Made by a program: the position numbers and the translations under genes. From the NCBI GenBank assembly GCA_025965155.1, contig JAOPXN010000070.1:1-64000 (forward strand): a stretch of DNA of 64,000 bases, in the 5' to 3' direction. Each line of letters begins with the position of its first letter. Position 1 is the stretch's first letter. The notes below the pieces were generated by a model. That model did not search any database and had not been told where the DNA came from. It was given only the letters and a program-made list of their open reading frames with translations. Source of the DNA: Propionibacteriaceae bacterium. Its GTDB lineage: Bacteria; Actinomycetota; Actinomycetes; Propionibacteriales; Propionibacteriaceae. Of this stretch, positions 52,254 to 60,827 are shown one piece after another.

Positions 52254-53345
52254 GTGACCTCACGTATCCGCGAGGCCCATCGAGCCAAGGCGCTGCTGCG
52301 CAGGTCAGCCGTCGGTCTGACTGCGCTCGCGCTGGCGGCCGGGATCTGCTGCGGCTCCACGATGACGGCCACCGCGGATCCGGCGCTCACCATCGCTGAT
52401 GCGAAGTCGCAGATGGAGCAGCTTGAGGTGGACGCGGCGGCTCTCGACCAGGAGTATGCCGGGGTCAAGCAGAAGATCGACACCGGGACCCAGCAGCTGA
52501 AGACCAAGCAGGCCGACGTCAAGACGCAGACGGCGAAGGTCGCGCAGATGCGCCTGCAGGTGGGCCAGGTGGCTCTGGCGCAGTTCCAGAACCGGAACCT
52601 CGACACCACCGCCCAGCTGTTCCTGACCTCTGAGACCGACGACTTCCTGAGCCAGATCTCCACGGTGGAGAAGGTCAGCGAGAACCAGAACACGGTGCTG
52701 CAGAACTTCCAGTCCGAGCAGGCCACGCTGGCCGGCCTGCAGCGGTCGGCACAAACCGATCTCGCCACCTTGACCAAGCAGCAGGCCGAGCTGGCCCAGC
52801 TTCGTGCAAGCTCGGAGCAGAAGCTTGCCGAGTCGAAGGCTGTACTCGCCAAGCTCACCGAGGAGGAGCGGCAGCGGCTGGCGGACGAGGAGAAGGCGCG
52901 CGCCGAGGAAGCCGCGAAGGCAGCCCAGGCGGCCGACGCAGCCCGTACCGGCCAGATCTCGCGCGACTCCGACCGAGGAACCACCGCAGGCTCCAGCAGG
53001 GGCGCCATCGCGCTGGCCTTTGCTGAGAAGCAGATCGGTAAGCCGTACCGTTTCGGTGCAACGGGCCCCAGCGCCTACGACTGCTCCGGCCTGACCGGTG
53101 CCGCGTGGAAGGCGGCCGGGGTCAGCCTGCCGCGCACCTCCCAAGAGCAGTTCAAGGTCGGCAAGTCCGTCGCCATCGCAGATCTGCAGCCGGGCGACCT
53201 GGTGTTCTTCTACCCGCCGGCCATCAGCCACGTCGGTCTGTACGCCGGCAACGGCACGGTGCTGCACGCCTCCAACCCGGGCAAGCCGGTCGGCTACCTC
53301 AAGATGAGCTACATGCGATTCGCCGGTGCCAAACGCGTGGGCTGA
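52254..53345 (+). CDS. NlpC/P60 peptidoglycan endopeptidase with coiled-coil N-terminus
   Basis: This is a 363-residue exported cell-wall hydrolase of the RipA/RipC type. The signal peptide is at 15-42, and a long coiled coil follows (about 45-235: QMEQLEVDAAALDQEYAGVK and EEERQRLADEEKARAEEAAK). The C-terminal NlpC/P60 domain has the triad in AYDCSGLTGAAW, SHVGLYAG and VLHASNPG. The coiled coil probably controls access and binds a partner such as FtsEX-type complexes. GTG start with AAGGGG upstream. Expression is probably set by the c-di-AMP riboswitch. Confidence 0.93.
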   Translation: MTSRIREAHRAKALLRRSAVGLTALALAAGICCGSTMTATADPALTIADAKSQMEQLEVDAAALDQEYAGVKQKIDTGTQQLKTKQADVKTQTAKVAQMRLQVGQVALAQFQNRNLDTTAQLFLTSETDDFLSQISTVEKVSENQNTVLQNFQSEQATLAGLQRSAQTDLATLTKQQAELAQLRASSEQKLAESKAVLAKLTEEERQRLADEEKARAEEAAKAAQAADAARTGQISRDSDRGTTAGSSRGAIALAFAEKQIGKPYRFGATGPSAYDCSGLTGAAWKAAGVSLPRTSQEQFKVGKSVAIADLQPGDLVFFYPPAISHVGLYAGNGTVLHASNPGKPVGYLKMSYMRFAGAKRVG

Positions 53346-53384
53346 CCAGCCGGTACTCCCGAGCTTCACCCTGAGCACGACATC

Positions 53385-53413
53385 ACGGCCTTCCCCGTCG
53401 CGGGGGAGGCCGT
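53385..53413 (+). terminator. hairpin after the NlpC/P60 gene
   Basis: ACGGCCTTCCCC/GGGGGAGGCCGT form a 12 bp stem with one G-T pair and a 5-base loop, 40 bp past the stop. If the lipoprotein start at 53413 is right, the hairpin would also cover that gene's ribosome-binding site. Confidence 0.55.
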
Positions 53414-54684
53414 TGTCGGTCCGGTCGAGCCGCTGCCGGTCCGCGCTGATCGCGCTGCTACTGAGCTGGTCGATGCTCACCGGATGTGCTCCAGCCGCCG
53501 GCCCTCCGGCTCCGCCGCGGCTGTCGACGTCTCCGGCTGCGCATCGGGTGGCCGCCCAGCAGACGCTCGACGCCCTGACCGAGGCGGTCACCCACACTGA
53601 CCTGCGCGCCTTCGGGACGCTGGTCTCAGACGCCGACCCGGCGTTCGCGACCACTGCCGCGATGCTGTGGAACAACCTTCAGCAGCTGAGCCTCGGCTCA
53701 CTCGAGCTCACCGCGGGAGCGCGGGAGGCGCCGCTGCCGGTGTCACGACGAGCCCAGCTGGGCGAGACAGCCTGGGCTCAGCAGGTACGAGTCCGCTGGC
53801 GGTTGCCGGAGGAGCAGCTGCCAGCCGAGCACCAGGTCTGGATCAGCTTCGTCCTCGCCAACAACGGGGCCCTGGTCGCCGGCACCTCTGACGTACCCGC
53901 CCGGGACAGTCGGGGCCAACCGCTGTGGTGGCTTGAGCCCGTGACGGCAGCCCGTACCGCCGGATCGGTGGCAGTGGTGGGCAGCGGCGGCGCCGCGACC
54001 GACTGGGCCGCCCGGGCCGAGGTCGCGGCCAGCCAGGTGGCCGCGCGGCTGCCGCGCTCACTCGCGGCAGGCTGGGACCGGCGACTGGTAGTTGAGGTGC
54101 CGGCCAGCCGACGCTCCTTCGAACGGGTTCTCGGCGTGGCAGCGGGTTCCTACCGGCGAATCGCAGCAGTGGCCTGGGCGGAGGGGCCCACCCCGAAGAC
54201 CGCCGCGGTGCGGATCGTCGTCGACCCGGAGGCGGTCAGCTCCCTCGCGGGGGAGGGCCTGGCCATCCTGTTGACCCATGAGGCCACCCATGTCGCCACC
54301 AGGTCCCCCGGCTCGGCGGCGCCGACCTGGTTGGTGGAAGGGCTCGCCGACTACGTCGCCTACCAGGCGTACCCGGATACCCGGGACGCTGCCGCCGCGA
54401 CCGTGCTGGCCGAGGTCAGCCGGCACGGTCCGCCGCGGGCGCTGCCGGACGATGCCGCGTTCACCCCCACGGCTGCCCAGCTGGACCACAGCTACGCCCA
54501 GGCCTGGCTGGCCTGCCGGTTCGCGGCCGAGACCTACTCCGCGCCGCGACTGGCCGAGCTCTACCGGCAGGCCAACTCCGGGTCGACGGTCGCGGAGGCC
54601 ATCAGGTCCGCATTCGGTGTCGATGAGGAGCAGTTCACCGCGGCCTGGCGGCGGTATCTGGTCACGCTGAGCGGGCAGCGCTGA
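53413..54684 (+). CDS. lipoprotein with gluzincin-type HExxH metalloprotease motif
   Basis: This protein has about 423 residues. A signal peptide ends in the lipobox LTGC (about residue 20-23). An N-terminal NTF2-like region follows (QQTLDALTEAVTHTDLRAFG), and the C-terminal half carries LLTHEATHVATR with HEATH, then WLVEGLADYVAYQ, whose Glu is placed as third zinc ligand. That matches peptidase-MA/M1-like proteins. The start is uncertain: TTG 53413 with GGGAGG just upstream gives a normal signal peptide, while the open frame begins at 53326. It is followed by pimB' one base after its stop. Confidence 0.75.
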   Translation: MSVRSSRCRSALIALLLSWSMLTGCAPAAGPPAPPRLSTSPAAHRVAAQQTLDALTEAVTHTDLRAFGTLVSDADPAFATTAAMLWNNLQQLSLGSLELTAGAREAPLPVSRRAQLGETAWAQQVRVRWRLPEEQLPAEHQVWISFVLANNGALVAGTSDVPARDSRGQPLWWLEPVTAARTAGSVAVVGSGGAATDWAARAEVAASQVAARLPRSLAAGWDRRLVVEVPASRRSFERVLGVAAGSYRRIAAVAWAEGPTPKTAAVRIVVDPEAVSSLAGEGLAILLTHEATHVATRSPGSAAPTWLVEGLADYVAYQAYPDTRDAAAATVLAEVSRHGPPRALPDDAAFTPTAAQLDHSYAQAWLACRFAAETYSAPRLAELYRQANSGSTVAEAIRSAFGVDEEQFTAAWRRYLVTLSGQR

Positions 54685-54685
54685 G

Positions 54686-55792
54686 ATGGCCACCACCCTG
54701 GTCGTCAGCAACGACTTCCCGCCCAGGATCGGCGGCATCGAGTCGTTCGTGGCCGACGTCTGTGCCCTGCTGGACAACGACGTTGTTGTCCTCACCTCGT
54801 CCGCCCCAGGCGCCGAAGCCCACGACCGCGCCCTGCCGTACCCGGTGTTCCGCACCGCGGGCCTGCTCCTGCCCACCCGGTCCAGCACCCGCACGGCTGT
54901 CGACCTGCTGCGCTCCAGTGGCGCCACCCGGGTCGTCTTCGGTGCTGCCGCGCCGCTGTCCTTGATGGCGGGTCCGCTCCGACGCGCCGGGGCGCTCCGC
55001 CAGCTCGGACTCAGCCACGGCCACGAGACCTGGTGGGCGAGCGTCCCCGGGGCCCGAACGCTGCTCCGCCGGATGGCCGACGAGCTGGATCACCTCGCCA
55101 CCATCTCCGACTACGCCGCCGGCCGGATCGCTCCCGCGCTGAGCGCGAGCGCGCGGCAGCGGATGATCCGGCTCGCACCGCCGGTCGACACCGCGCTCTT
55201 TCGTCCGGACTCGACCGTCCGGGAGCGTCCGCGCTGCGTGGCGGTCGGTCGCTTCGTCACCCAGAAGGGGTTCGTGACCCTGCTGGAGGCCTGGCAGCTG
55301 GTGGTGGGCCGGTGGCCGGCGAGCCGGCCCAGGCCGGAGCTTGTGCTCGTCGGCGACGGTCCGCTCCGTCCCCGGCTGAACACCATGGTCGCCAGCAACG
55401 CCCTGGCGGAGGTGGTCAGGTTCACCGGACCGCTGCCGCGAGCCGAGGTGGTCGGCCAGCTGCGAGCCAGTGACGTCTTCGCCCTGCCGGTACGTACCCG
55501 GCTGGCCGGACTGAATCCGGAGGGGCTCGGTCTGGGGTTCATCGAAGCGGCGGCCTGTGGCCTGCCCGTCGTTGTCGGCGACTCCGGTGGGGCGCCGGAA
55601 ACCGTGCTGCACGGGCGATCCGGATACGTGGTGCGGTCGACCGACCACCGGGAGATCGCGGCTCGACTCAGCGAACTGTTGACCGACCCCGACCGCGCCC
55701 GCCGGATGGGTCGGATCGGCCGGGAGCACGTCGTCGCCCGTTACGGATCAGACCAGGCCGGGTGCACCCTCCGCCAGGCGCTCGAGCTGTGA
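54686..55792 (+). CDS. pimB: PimB'-type phosphatidylinositol mannoside mannosyltransferase
   Basis: This 368-residue GT-B retaining glycosyltransferase (GT4) has the N-terminal acceptor loop NDFPPRIGGIESFV and the donor-site EX7E motif NPEGLGLGFIEAAACG, with VGRFVTQKGF before it. The gene position between an NlpC/P60 gene and an SRPBCC gene is that of PimB' (Rv2188c), which adds the second mannose to phosphatidylinositol monomannoside. The specific acceptor is inferred from synteny and similarity, not proven. Confidence 0.82.
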   Translation: MATTLVVSNDFPPRIGGIESFVADVCALLDNDVVVLTSSAPGAEAHDRALPYPVFRTAGLLLPTRSSTRTAVDLLRSSGATRVVFGAAAPLSLMAGPLRRAGALRQLGLSHGHETWWASVPGARTLLRRMADELDHLATISDYAAGRIAPALSASARQRMIRLAPPVDTALFRPDSTVRERPRCVAVGRFVTQKGFVTLLEAWQLVVGRWPASRPRPELVLVGDGPLRPRLNTMVASNALAEVVRFTGPLPRAEVVGQLRASDVFALPVRTRLAGLNPEGLGLGFIEAAACGLPVVVGDSGGAPETVLHGRSGYVVRSTDHREIAARLSELLTDPDRARRMGRIGREHVVARYGSDQAGCTLRQALEL

Positions 55793-55926
55793 CCGGCACG
55801 GACGTCTGGCCGCACCGATCGCCCCCGCCGGGAACGATAGTGTTGGCGTCCGGACGAATAGAACGCTGGTGCCGTCTGGGTAGTTGATCGGCATCGCAGT
55901 CAGGACAAGCCGGAAAGGCGGCCCCC

Positions 55927-56352
55927 GTGCCGGATCAGACGAGTGCCAGCATCGACATCGCGGCCCCACCGGAGGAGGTGATGGCCGTCATCGCCGACTT
56001 CGACTCCTACCCGGAGTGGGTTGACTCGATCAAGTCGGCGGAAGTGCTGACCAGCTCCGGCGGCAAGGCCGAGACGGTACGGATGGTGCTCGACCACCCG
56101 CTGGTGAAGGACGAGTACGTGCTGGCCTACACCTGGAAAGCCTTCGAAGTGAGCTGGAAGCTGGTGGAGGGATCCCTGCTCAAGGCGATGGACGGCTCCT
56201 ACCTGCTGGAGCAGAGCGGCAGCGGCACCCGGGTGACGTACACCTTGAAGGTTGACGTCAACATGCCGATGATCGGCATGTTCAAGCGCAAGGCGGAGAA
56301 GACCATCATCGACGGTGCCCTCAAGGGGCTCAAGAAACGGGTCGAAGGATGA
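55927..56352 (+). CDS. SRPBCC (START-like) family protein
   Basis: This 141-residue helix-grip protein has ASIDIAAPPEEVMAVIADFD, SYPEWVDSIKSAEV and a C-terminal helix ending KKRVEG. The family forms a hydrophobic ligand cavity, and no catalytic residue is identifiable. The homologue in M. tuberculosis (Rv2185c) sits in the same neighbourhood. GTG start with GGAAAGG upstream. It is coupled by a four-base overlap to the glucokinase gene. Confidence 0.88.
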   Translation: MPDQTSASIDIAAPPEEVMAVIADFDSYPEWVDSIKSAEVLTSSGGKAETVRMVLDHPLVKDEYVLAYTWKAFEVSWKLVEGSLLKAMDGSYLLEQSGSGTRVTYTLKVDVNMPMIGMFKRKAEKTIIDGALKGLKKRVEG

Positions 56353-57482
56353 CAGTCCTCAATGGCTCCGTGCAGCCGCGCAGCCCCCTGCCCCGGGTGC
56401 TGCCGCCACCGCTGAGTATCGGCATCGACATCGGCGGGACCAAGGTGGCCGCCGGGGTGGTGGACGACAACGGCATCATCTTGGAGCGGCTGATCGAGCC
56501 CACGCCGTCCCACAGCCCGCTGGCAGTCGAGAACGCCATCGTCGACGTAGTCGACCGGCTGCGGGCCTCGCATGTCGTGGAGTCGGTCGGTATCGGTGCC
56601 GCCGGGTGGGTGGATAACGCCCAGGCTGTCGTCGCCTTCTCACCGCACCTCGCCTGGCGGTCAGAGCCGCTGAAGGCCCGCCTGTCGGAGCGGATCGACG
56701 TACCGCTGATCGTGGACAACGACGCCAACGCCGCGGCCTGGGCCGAGTACCGGTTCGGCGCCGGGAAGGGCTCCTCGGTCATGGTCTGCATCACGCTGGG
56801 CACCGGCATCGGCGGCGGGCTGGTGATCAACGGCCAGCTCTTCCGCGGAACGTACGGGATGGCCGGCGAGTGGGGCCACATGATCAGCGTTCCCGGTGGC
56901 CAGCGGTGCGAGTGCGGCAACCGCGGCTGCTGGGAGCAGTACGCCTCCGGAAATGCGTTGGTCCGTGAGGCGCGCGAGCTGGCCCGCAGCAACTCCCCGG
57001 TCGCGTACCGGCTGCTCGAGATGGTCGGCGGTGACCCGGACAAGATCACCGGGCCGCTGGTCACCGAGGCCGCACTGCAGGGCGAGCCGAACGCGATCGA
57101 GCTGCTCGCCGATGTGGGCGGTTGGCTTGGCCAAGGGATCGCGAACCTGACCGCGGCGCTTGATCCGGACCTGTTCGTGATCGGCGGTGGGGTGAGCGCC
57201 GCGGGTGACCTGCTGCTGAAGCCGGCGCAGGCGGCGTTTGACCGGACGCTGACCGGACGTGGCTACCGGCCGGAGGCACGGCTCGTGCTGGCCCACTTCC
57301 GTAACGACGCGGGCCTGATCGGTGCCGCCGACCTGGCCCGGCATGCCATGGTCGAGCCGCCCGAGTCCGGCAGGTTCGGCTTCTGGCCGCGCCGACGCAA
57401 ACGGGGCCGTAAGGCGGCCAGACAACGGCGCGAGGGGCTGCTGGTTCCCCGCTCCACCGTCTCCCGGCGGAGCCGTCCCTAG
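56349..57482 (+). CDS. glk: ROK-family glucokinase
   Basis: This 377-residue sugar kinase has the phosphate loop IGIDIGGTKVAAGVVD and the catalytic Asp region VDNDANAAAWAEYRFG. The ROK zinc site is in GEWGHMISVPGGQRCECGNR, then GCWEQYASG. ATP glucokinase is the most likely activity. The first 20 residues and the last 40 (basic RRRKRGRKAARQRR) are extensions beyond the enzyme fold. The basic tail may bind polyanions, which leaves open a polyphosphate or membrane link. This is inference. Confidence 0.88.
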   Translation: MTVLNGSVQPRSPLPRVLPPPLSIGIDIGGTKVAAGVVDDNGIILERLIEPTPSHSPLAVENAIVDVVDRLRASHVVESVGIGAAGWVDNAQAVVAFSPHLAWRSEPLKARLSERIDVPLIVDNDANAAAWAEYRFGAGKGSSVMVCITLGTGIGGGLVINGQLFRGTYGMAGEWGHMISVPGGQRCECGNRGCWEQYASGNALVREARELARSNSPVAYRLLEMVGGDPDKITGPLVTEAALQGEPNAIELLADVGGWLGQGIANLTAALDPDLFVIGGGVSAAGDLLLKPAQAAFDRTLTGRGYRPEARLVLAHFRNDAGLIGAADLARHAMVEPPESGRFGFWPRRRKRGRKAARQRREGLLVPRSTVSRRSRP

Positions 57483-57503
57483 TTGATCAGCGCAGCCGTC
57501 CTT

Positions 57504-57551
57504 GACTAGAGGTCAGAGGACGGCGCCGACTAGAGGTCAGAGGACTGCGCC
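57504..57551. repeat. two 24 bp tandem units at the 3' end of the 171-residue membrane protein gene
   Basis: Units lie at 57504-57527 and 57528-57551 and differ at one base (GACGGCGCC against GACTGCGCC at the end). The gene's stop (TCA on +, 57537-57539) is inside unit 2. Confidence 0.85.
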
Positions 57552-58052
57552 GTCGCCGGCGTCCGGTGGTCGGCTTCTCGGCAGCCGGGCGAACAGCAGC
57601 CCGATGCCGCCGACGAACCCGATCAGGGCCAGCCAACCGGCCCAGGCCGGCGGTCGGATGCCGACCACGGCGGCCAGCATCACCAGAATTGAGTAGCCCA
57701 GGCCGAGCCAGGCGATCAGCACCGGCCAGGCCGGTTTCGGCAGGGGCGCCGGCTCCTCCGGCGTGAAAGCATCGTCCGCGGGGTCGACCTCGTCGGCCTC
57801 TTCGGAGTCGCCTCTGTTGGCGGAGCTCTTCGAGGCCGTCTCCGCCGGCTGGAAGCTAAACAGCGGGTGCGCGTCGGCCCAGGAGGTGTCGATCGGGCTG
57901 GTGAGGCCGGGTTCGGGATCGGTGTCGGCTTTGGGTTGCTGGCGCTCGGCCGCCAGCGGGTCGGGACGGTCCGACGTCAGGTGGTAACCCGCCATCAGCT
58001 CTGCAAAAGCGCGGTCGATCGCCTCGCGATCGTCCTCGCTCGGGCGCACCAT
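57537..58052 (-). CDS. two-helix membrane protein, 171 aa
   Basis: This protein of unknown function has a polar, acidic N-terminal part of about 105 residues (ETASKSSANRGDSEEADEVD and DDAFTPEEPAPLPKP). Two membrane helices follow (about 108-130 and 138-158) with a short PPAWAGW turn. No family name is assigned, though proteins of this layout occur next to the esterase gene in related actinobacteria. The ATG lies one base after the esterase stop, so it is co-transcribed. The gene ends inside a 24 bp tandem repeat. Confidence 0.75.
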   Translation of the reverse strand: MVRPSEDDREAIDRAFAELMAGYHLTSDRPDPLAAERQQPKADTDPEPGLTSPIDTSWADAHPLFSFQPAETASKSSANRGDSEEADEVDPADDAFTPEEPAPLPKPAWPVLIAWLGLGYSILVMLAAVVGIRPPAWAGWLALIGFVGGIGLLFARLPRSRPPDAGDGAVL

Positions 58053-58053
58053 C

Positions 58054-59004
58054 TCAGACCGTCAACAGTCGGCGGAAGAAGGCGCTGCTGCCGGTGAAGA
58101 TCTCCTCGGCGTCGTAGTCCATGGTCGCTACATGATAACTGCGGGTGAGCACCACCTCGCGAACATCGGTCGAGCTGACCGAGGCCAGAATTGCCCGGGC
58201 CGAGCTCGGATCCACCACGTGGTCCTGCTCGGAGCGGTAGAGCAGCAGCGGCTGGTCGATCCGGTGCAGGTTCGCCCGGACGTCGTGCCACATCTTGACC
58301 ATCGAGTGCAGTGCGTGCAGCGGCGTACGGTCGTAGCCGCCCTCCACGATGTGCGGCATGGCGATGTCACTCGCGATGCCCTCCAGCGACGGCAGCACCC
58401 GCCGGAGCAGCGGCAGCGCCAGCATCCGTCGGTCGCTGATCATCACCGCCGGGTTCACCACCGTGATCCCGGCGACGTCGGCACCGAACTGTTCGGCCAG
58501 CCGCAGCGCGAGGCAGCCGCCCATCGACAGCCCGGCGACGAAGACGGTGTCGCACTCGTTCCGGAGCCGGATGAACTCCCGCTCCACCGCGGCGTACCAG
58601 TCGGTCCACTCGGTGCTGTTCAGCTCTTCCCAGGTGGTCCCGTGACCCGGCAGCCTGGGCAGCGAGACCCGGTAGCCGTCGGCCTCGAGATGGGTGGCCC
58701 ACCGGCGGAGGGACCGCGGGGAGCCGGTGAAGCCGTGACAGAGCAGCACCGCCGTCGGCCCGTTGCCTGCGTAGTAGGGCTCGGCGTCCGGCGTCACGAC
58801 GGCCGGCCGCGGCGCCTTGTCCAGCGTCGCAGCCGGCTCGACGAAAAGCCGACCCAGCGCGGCAGCGCCGCGGAGGCGGAGCAGCGCGGACGCCCGGGCC
58901 CCCGCCGAGCGGTCAGCGGCCAACGAGCGCTCGGCTGCTCCCGCCGTCGGCCCAGTGACAGACTCCACGTCTGCATCGTAGGCAGCCAGACCAATTCCGT
59001 CCAT
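58054..59004 (-). CDS. alpha/beta hydrolase, carboxylesterase/monoacylglycerol-lipase type
   Basis: This is a 316-residue serine hydrolase. The oxyanion loop is LLCHGFTGSP, the nucleophile elbow GLSMGGCLA, the acid SEQDHVVD, and the base histidine in RSYHVATMDYD. This combination is typical of carboxylesterase Est30 and monoacylglycerol lipases. The first 55 residues before the hydrolase core are variable, so an internal start is possible. It shares a divergent gap with the first acyltransferase gene, and a lipid-related role fits that. Confidence 0.88.
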   Translation of the reverse strand: MDGIGLAAYDADVESVTGPTAGAAERSLAADRSAGARASALLRLRGAAALGRLFVEPAATLDKAPRPAVVTPDAEPYYAGNGPTAVLLCHGFTGSPRSLRRWATHLEADGYRVSLPRLPGHGTTWEELNSTEWTDWYAAVEREFIRLRNECDTVFVAGLSMGGCLALRLAEQFGADVAGITVVNPAVMISDRRMLALPLLRRVLPSLEGIASDIAMPHIVEGGYDRTPLHALHSMVKMWHDVRANLHRIDQPLLLYRSEQDHVVDPSSARAILASVSSTDVREVVLTRSYHVATMDYDAEEIFTGSSAFFRRLLTV

Positions 59005-59131
59005 GACTGGGTAGTGACACCGTAGAGGGTGGGGAGTTCGCTAGGCTGCGGAAACCCTTCCGAGGGCCTATGGTCAGGTACGACGTACGCCGCCGCTTCG
59101 CGGATCGGGCGAGCGAAGGTAGGAGATCTCG

Positions 59132-59938
59132 TTGTTGTACTGGGTGTTCAAATGGGTGCTCTTCACACCGTTCGTCCGGCTGGTGTTCCGACCGTCGATC
59201 GAGGGCGAGGAGAACATCCCCGAGACCGGGCCGGCCATCTTGGTGAGCAACCATCTGTCCGCGGGTGACACCTTCACGTTGCCGGCGATGATCAAGCGAC
59301 GGCTGACCTGGCCGGCCAAGGCCGAGCTCTTCTCCGGCTCGGACTGGCGCGGCCGGGTTGTTGCCTGGTTCCTGGTCAGGGTCGGTCAGCTGCCGATGGA
59401 CCGCTCCGGCGGCCGGGCCAGCGCCACCTCGATGGACGGTGTGCTGGACGTACTGAAGCAGGGCCAGCTGCTCGGCATCTTCCCCGAGGGCACCCGATCC
59501 CCGGACGGCCGGCTGTACAAGGGCAAGACGGGGGTGGCCCGGTTGGTGCTCAGCGCCGGTGTCCCGGTGGTTCCGGTGGCCATGATCAACACCCAGTTCG
59601 TGAGGTCGAGGTTCTTCGGGCTGCCGCTGATGCGGAAGGCTGCGATCCGGGTCGGGAAACCGATGGACTTCCGGCGTTACGAGAGTGCGGGCAACGACCG
59701 TGAGGTGCTGCGCTGGGTCACCGACGAGATCATGAACGCGGTGATGGAGCTCTCCGGCCAGGAGTACGTGGACGTCTACGGCACCTCGGTCAAGGCCGCG
59801 CTGGAGGAGGGTCGCGACTTCCCGACGCCGGTGCTGTCCCGTCCGGGCGAGGGGCGCCCGGTGCCCCCCGTACCGGCTCGCAATGCACCGAACCGGGGCG
59901 CGGTCGCCCCGCCTGACCCGACGGAGCTGACAGCGTGA
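59132..59938 (+). CDS. PlsC-like acyltransferase, first tandem copy
   Basis: This 268-residue 1-acylglycerol-3-phosphate acyltransferase family member has catalytic block I NHLSAGDTF (HxxxxD), block III FPEGTRSPDGRLYKGKTGVA, and an N-terminal hydrophobic segment. A Pro-rich tail of about 40 residues is extra. TTG start with AGGAG seven bases upstream. It overlaps the second copy by four bases. In mycobacteria a single homologue (Rv2182c) lies at this place next to pimB', so glycerophospholipid or PIM acylation is plausible. Confidence 0.88.
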   Translation: MLYWVFKWVLFTPFVRLVFRPSIEGEENIPETGPAILVSNHLSAGDTFTLPAMIKRRLTWPAKAELFSGSDWRGRVVAWFLVRVGQLPMDRSGGRASATSMDGVLDVLKQGQLLGIFPEGTRSPDGRLYKGKTGVARLVLSAGVPVVPVAMINTQFVRSRFFGLPLMRKAAIRVGKPMDFRRYESAGNDREVLRWVTDEIMNAVMELSGQEYVDVYGTSVKAALEEGRDFPTPVLSRPGEGRPVPPVPARNAPNRGAVAPPDPTELTA

Positions 59939-60735
59939 ACGACGAGCTCGTCTCCTTCGACGGCAACGAGATCAAGCGGGAGGACCCCGACGGCGGCAAG
60001 GGCATCTACTGGATGCTCAAGAACGTGCTGCTCGGGCCCGGCATCCGTAAGGTGTTCCGGCCGGTCGAGGAGGGAGTCGAGAACGTCCCGCGGCAGGGCG
60101 CAGCCATCCTTGCCAGCAACCATCTCTCCTTTGCCGACTGGCTGTTCATGCCGTTGGCTCTGGACCGGCGGGTGACGTTCGTGGCCAAATCCGACTACTT
60201 CACCGGCGTCGGCGTCAAGGGGTGGGCGCAGAAACGCTTCTTCGCCGGCACCGGACAGGTACCGGTGGACCGGACCGGCGGCCGAGCCAGCCAGGGCGCC
60301 ATCCGGGCCGGTCTGAAGGTGCTGGAACGAGGCGAGCTGTTCGGCATCTATCCCGAGGGCACCCGCAGCCACGACGGCAGGCTCTACAAGGGCCGCACCG
60401 GTGTCGCCCGGCTGGCGCTGCTCGCCGGAGTCCCGGTGATTCCGACGGCAGTGATCGGCACCGACGTGATCGCGCCGCCGGGGAAGATCGTCCGCAAGAT
60501 CGTCAGCCCCACTGTGCGGTTCGGCACGCCGCTGGACTTCTCCCGCTACCAGGGGATGAGCGAGGACCGCTTCATTCTGCGGTCCATCACCGATGAGATC
60601 ATGTACGCCATCATGGAGCTCTCCGGCCAGGAGTACGTTGACATGTACGCCCCCGCCGCCAAGGAGGCCGCCGCGCGGGAAGCCGCTCGGGAAGCCGCCG
60701 CCAACGACGAGGCCGAAACGTCCCCGCAGGCCTGA
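59935..60735 (+). CDS. PlsC-like acyltransferase, second tandem copy
   Basis: This is a 266-residue paralogue of the preceding protein. Block I is NHLSFADWLF and block III is YPEGTRSHDGRLYKGRTGVA. The shared C-terminal MELSGQEYVD shows recent common origin. The N-terminal 20 residues and the Ala/Glu-rich C-terminus (KEAAAREAAREAAANDEAET) differ from copy one. GTG start coupled to the first copy. The pair probably arose by tandem duplication and may differ in acyl or acceptor preference. Confidence 0.88.
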   Translation: MNDELVSFDGNEIKREDPDGGKGIYWMLKNVLLGPGIRKVFRPVEEGVENVPRQGAAILASNHLSFADWLFMPLALDRRVTFVAKSDYFTGVGVKGWAQKRFFAGTGQVPVDRTGGRASQGAIRAGLKVLERGELFGIYPEGTRSHDGRLYKGRTGVARLALLAGVPVIPTAVIGTDVIAPPGKIVRKIVSPTVRFGTPLDFSRYQGMSEDRFILRSITDEIMYAIMELSGQEYVDMYAPAAKEAAAREAAREAAANDEAETSPQA

Positions 60736-60815
60736 AAAGGGCCCGGCTCCGGGTTGAAACCGGCCTCCTCGGGGTCCATCCGGTGAAACGGCGCGGCCCT
60801 GTCGGCAGAGCCGTC

Positions 60816-60821
60816 TAGAGT
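60816..60821 (+). promoter_or_regulatory. -10 hexamer of aroG, leaderless start
   Basis: TAGAGT lies six bases before GTG 60828. No T-box or other leader element is visible in the 92 bp gap. Confidence 0.5.
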
Positions 60822-60827
60822 ATTCGG

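Noticed and set aside
60736-60827. Intrinsic terminator after the second acyltransferase
   Set aside because: The GC-rich stretch allows only 4-5 bp stems with mismatches. No convincing hairpin was found.
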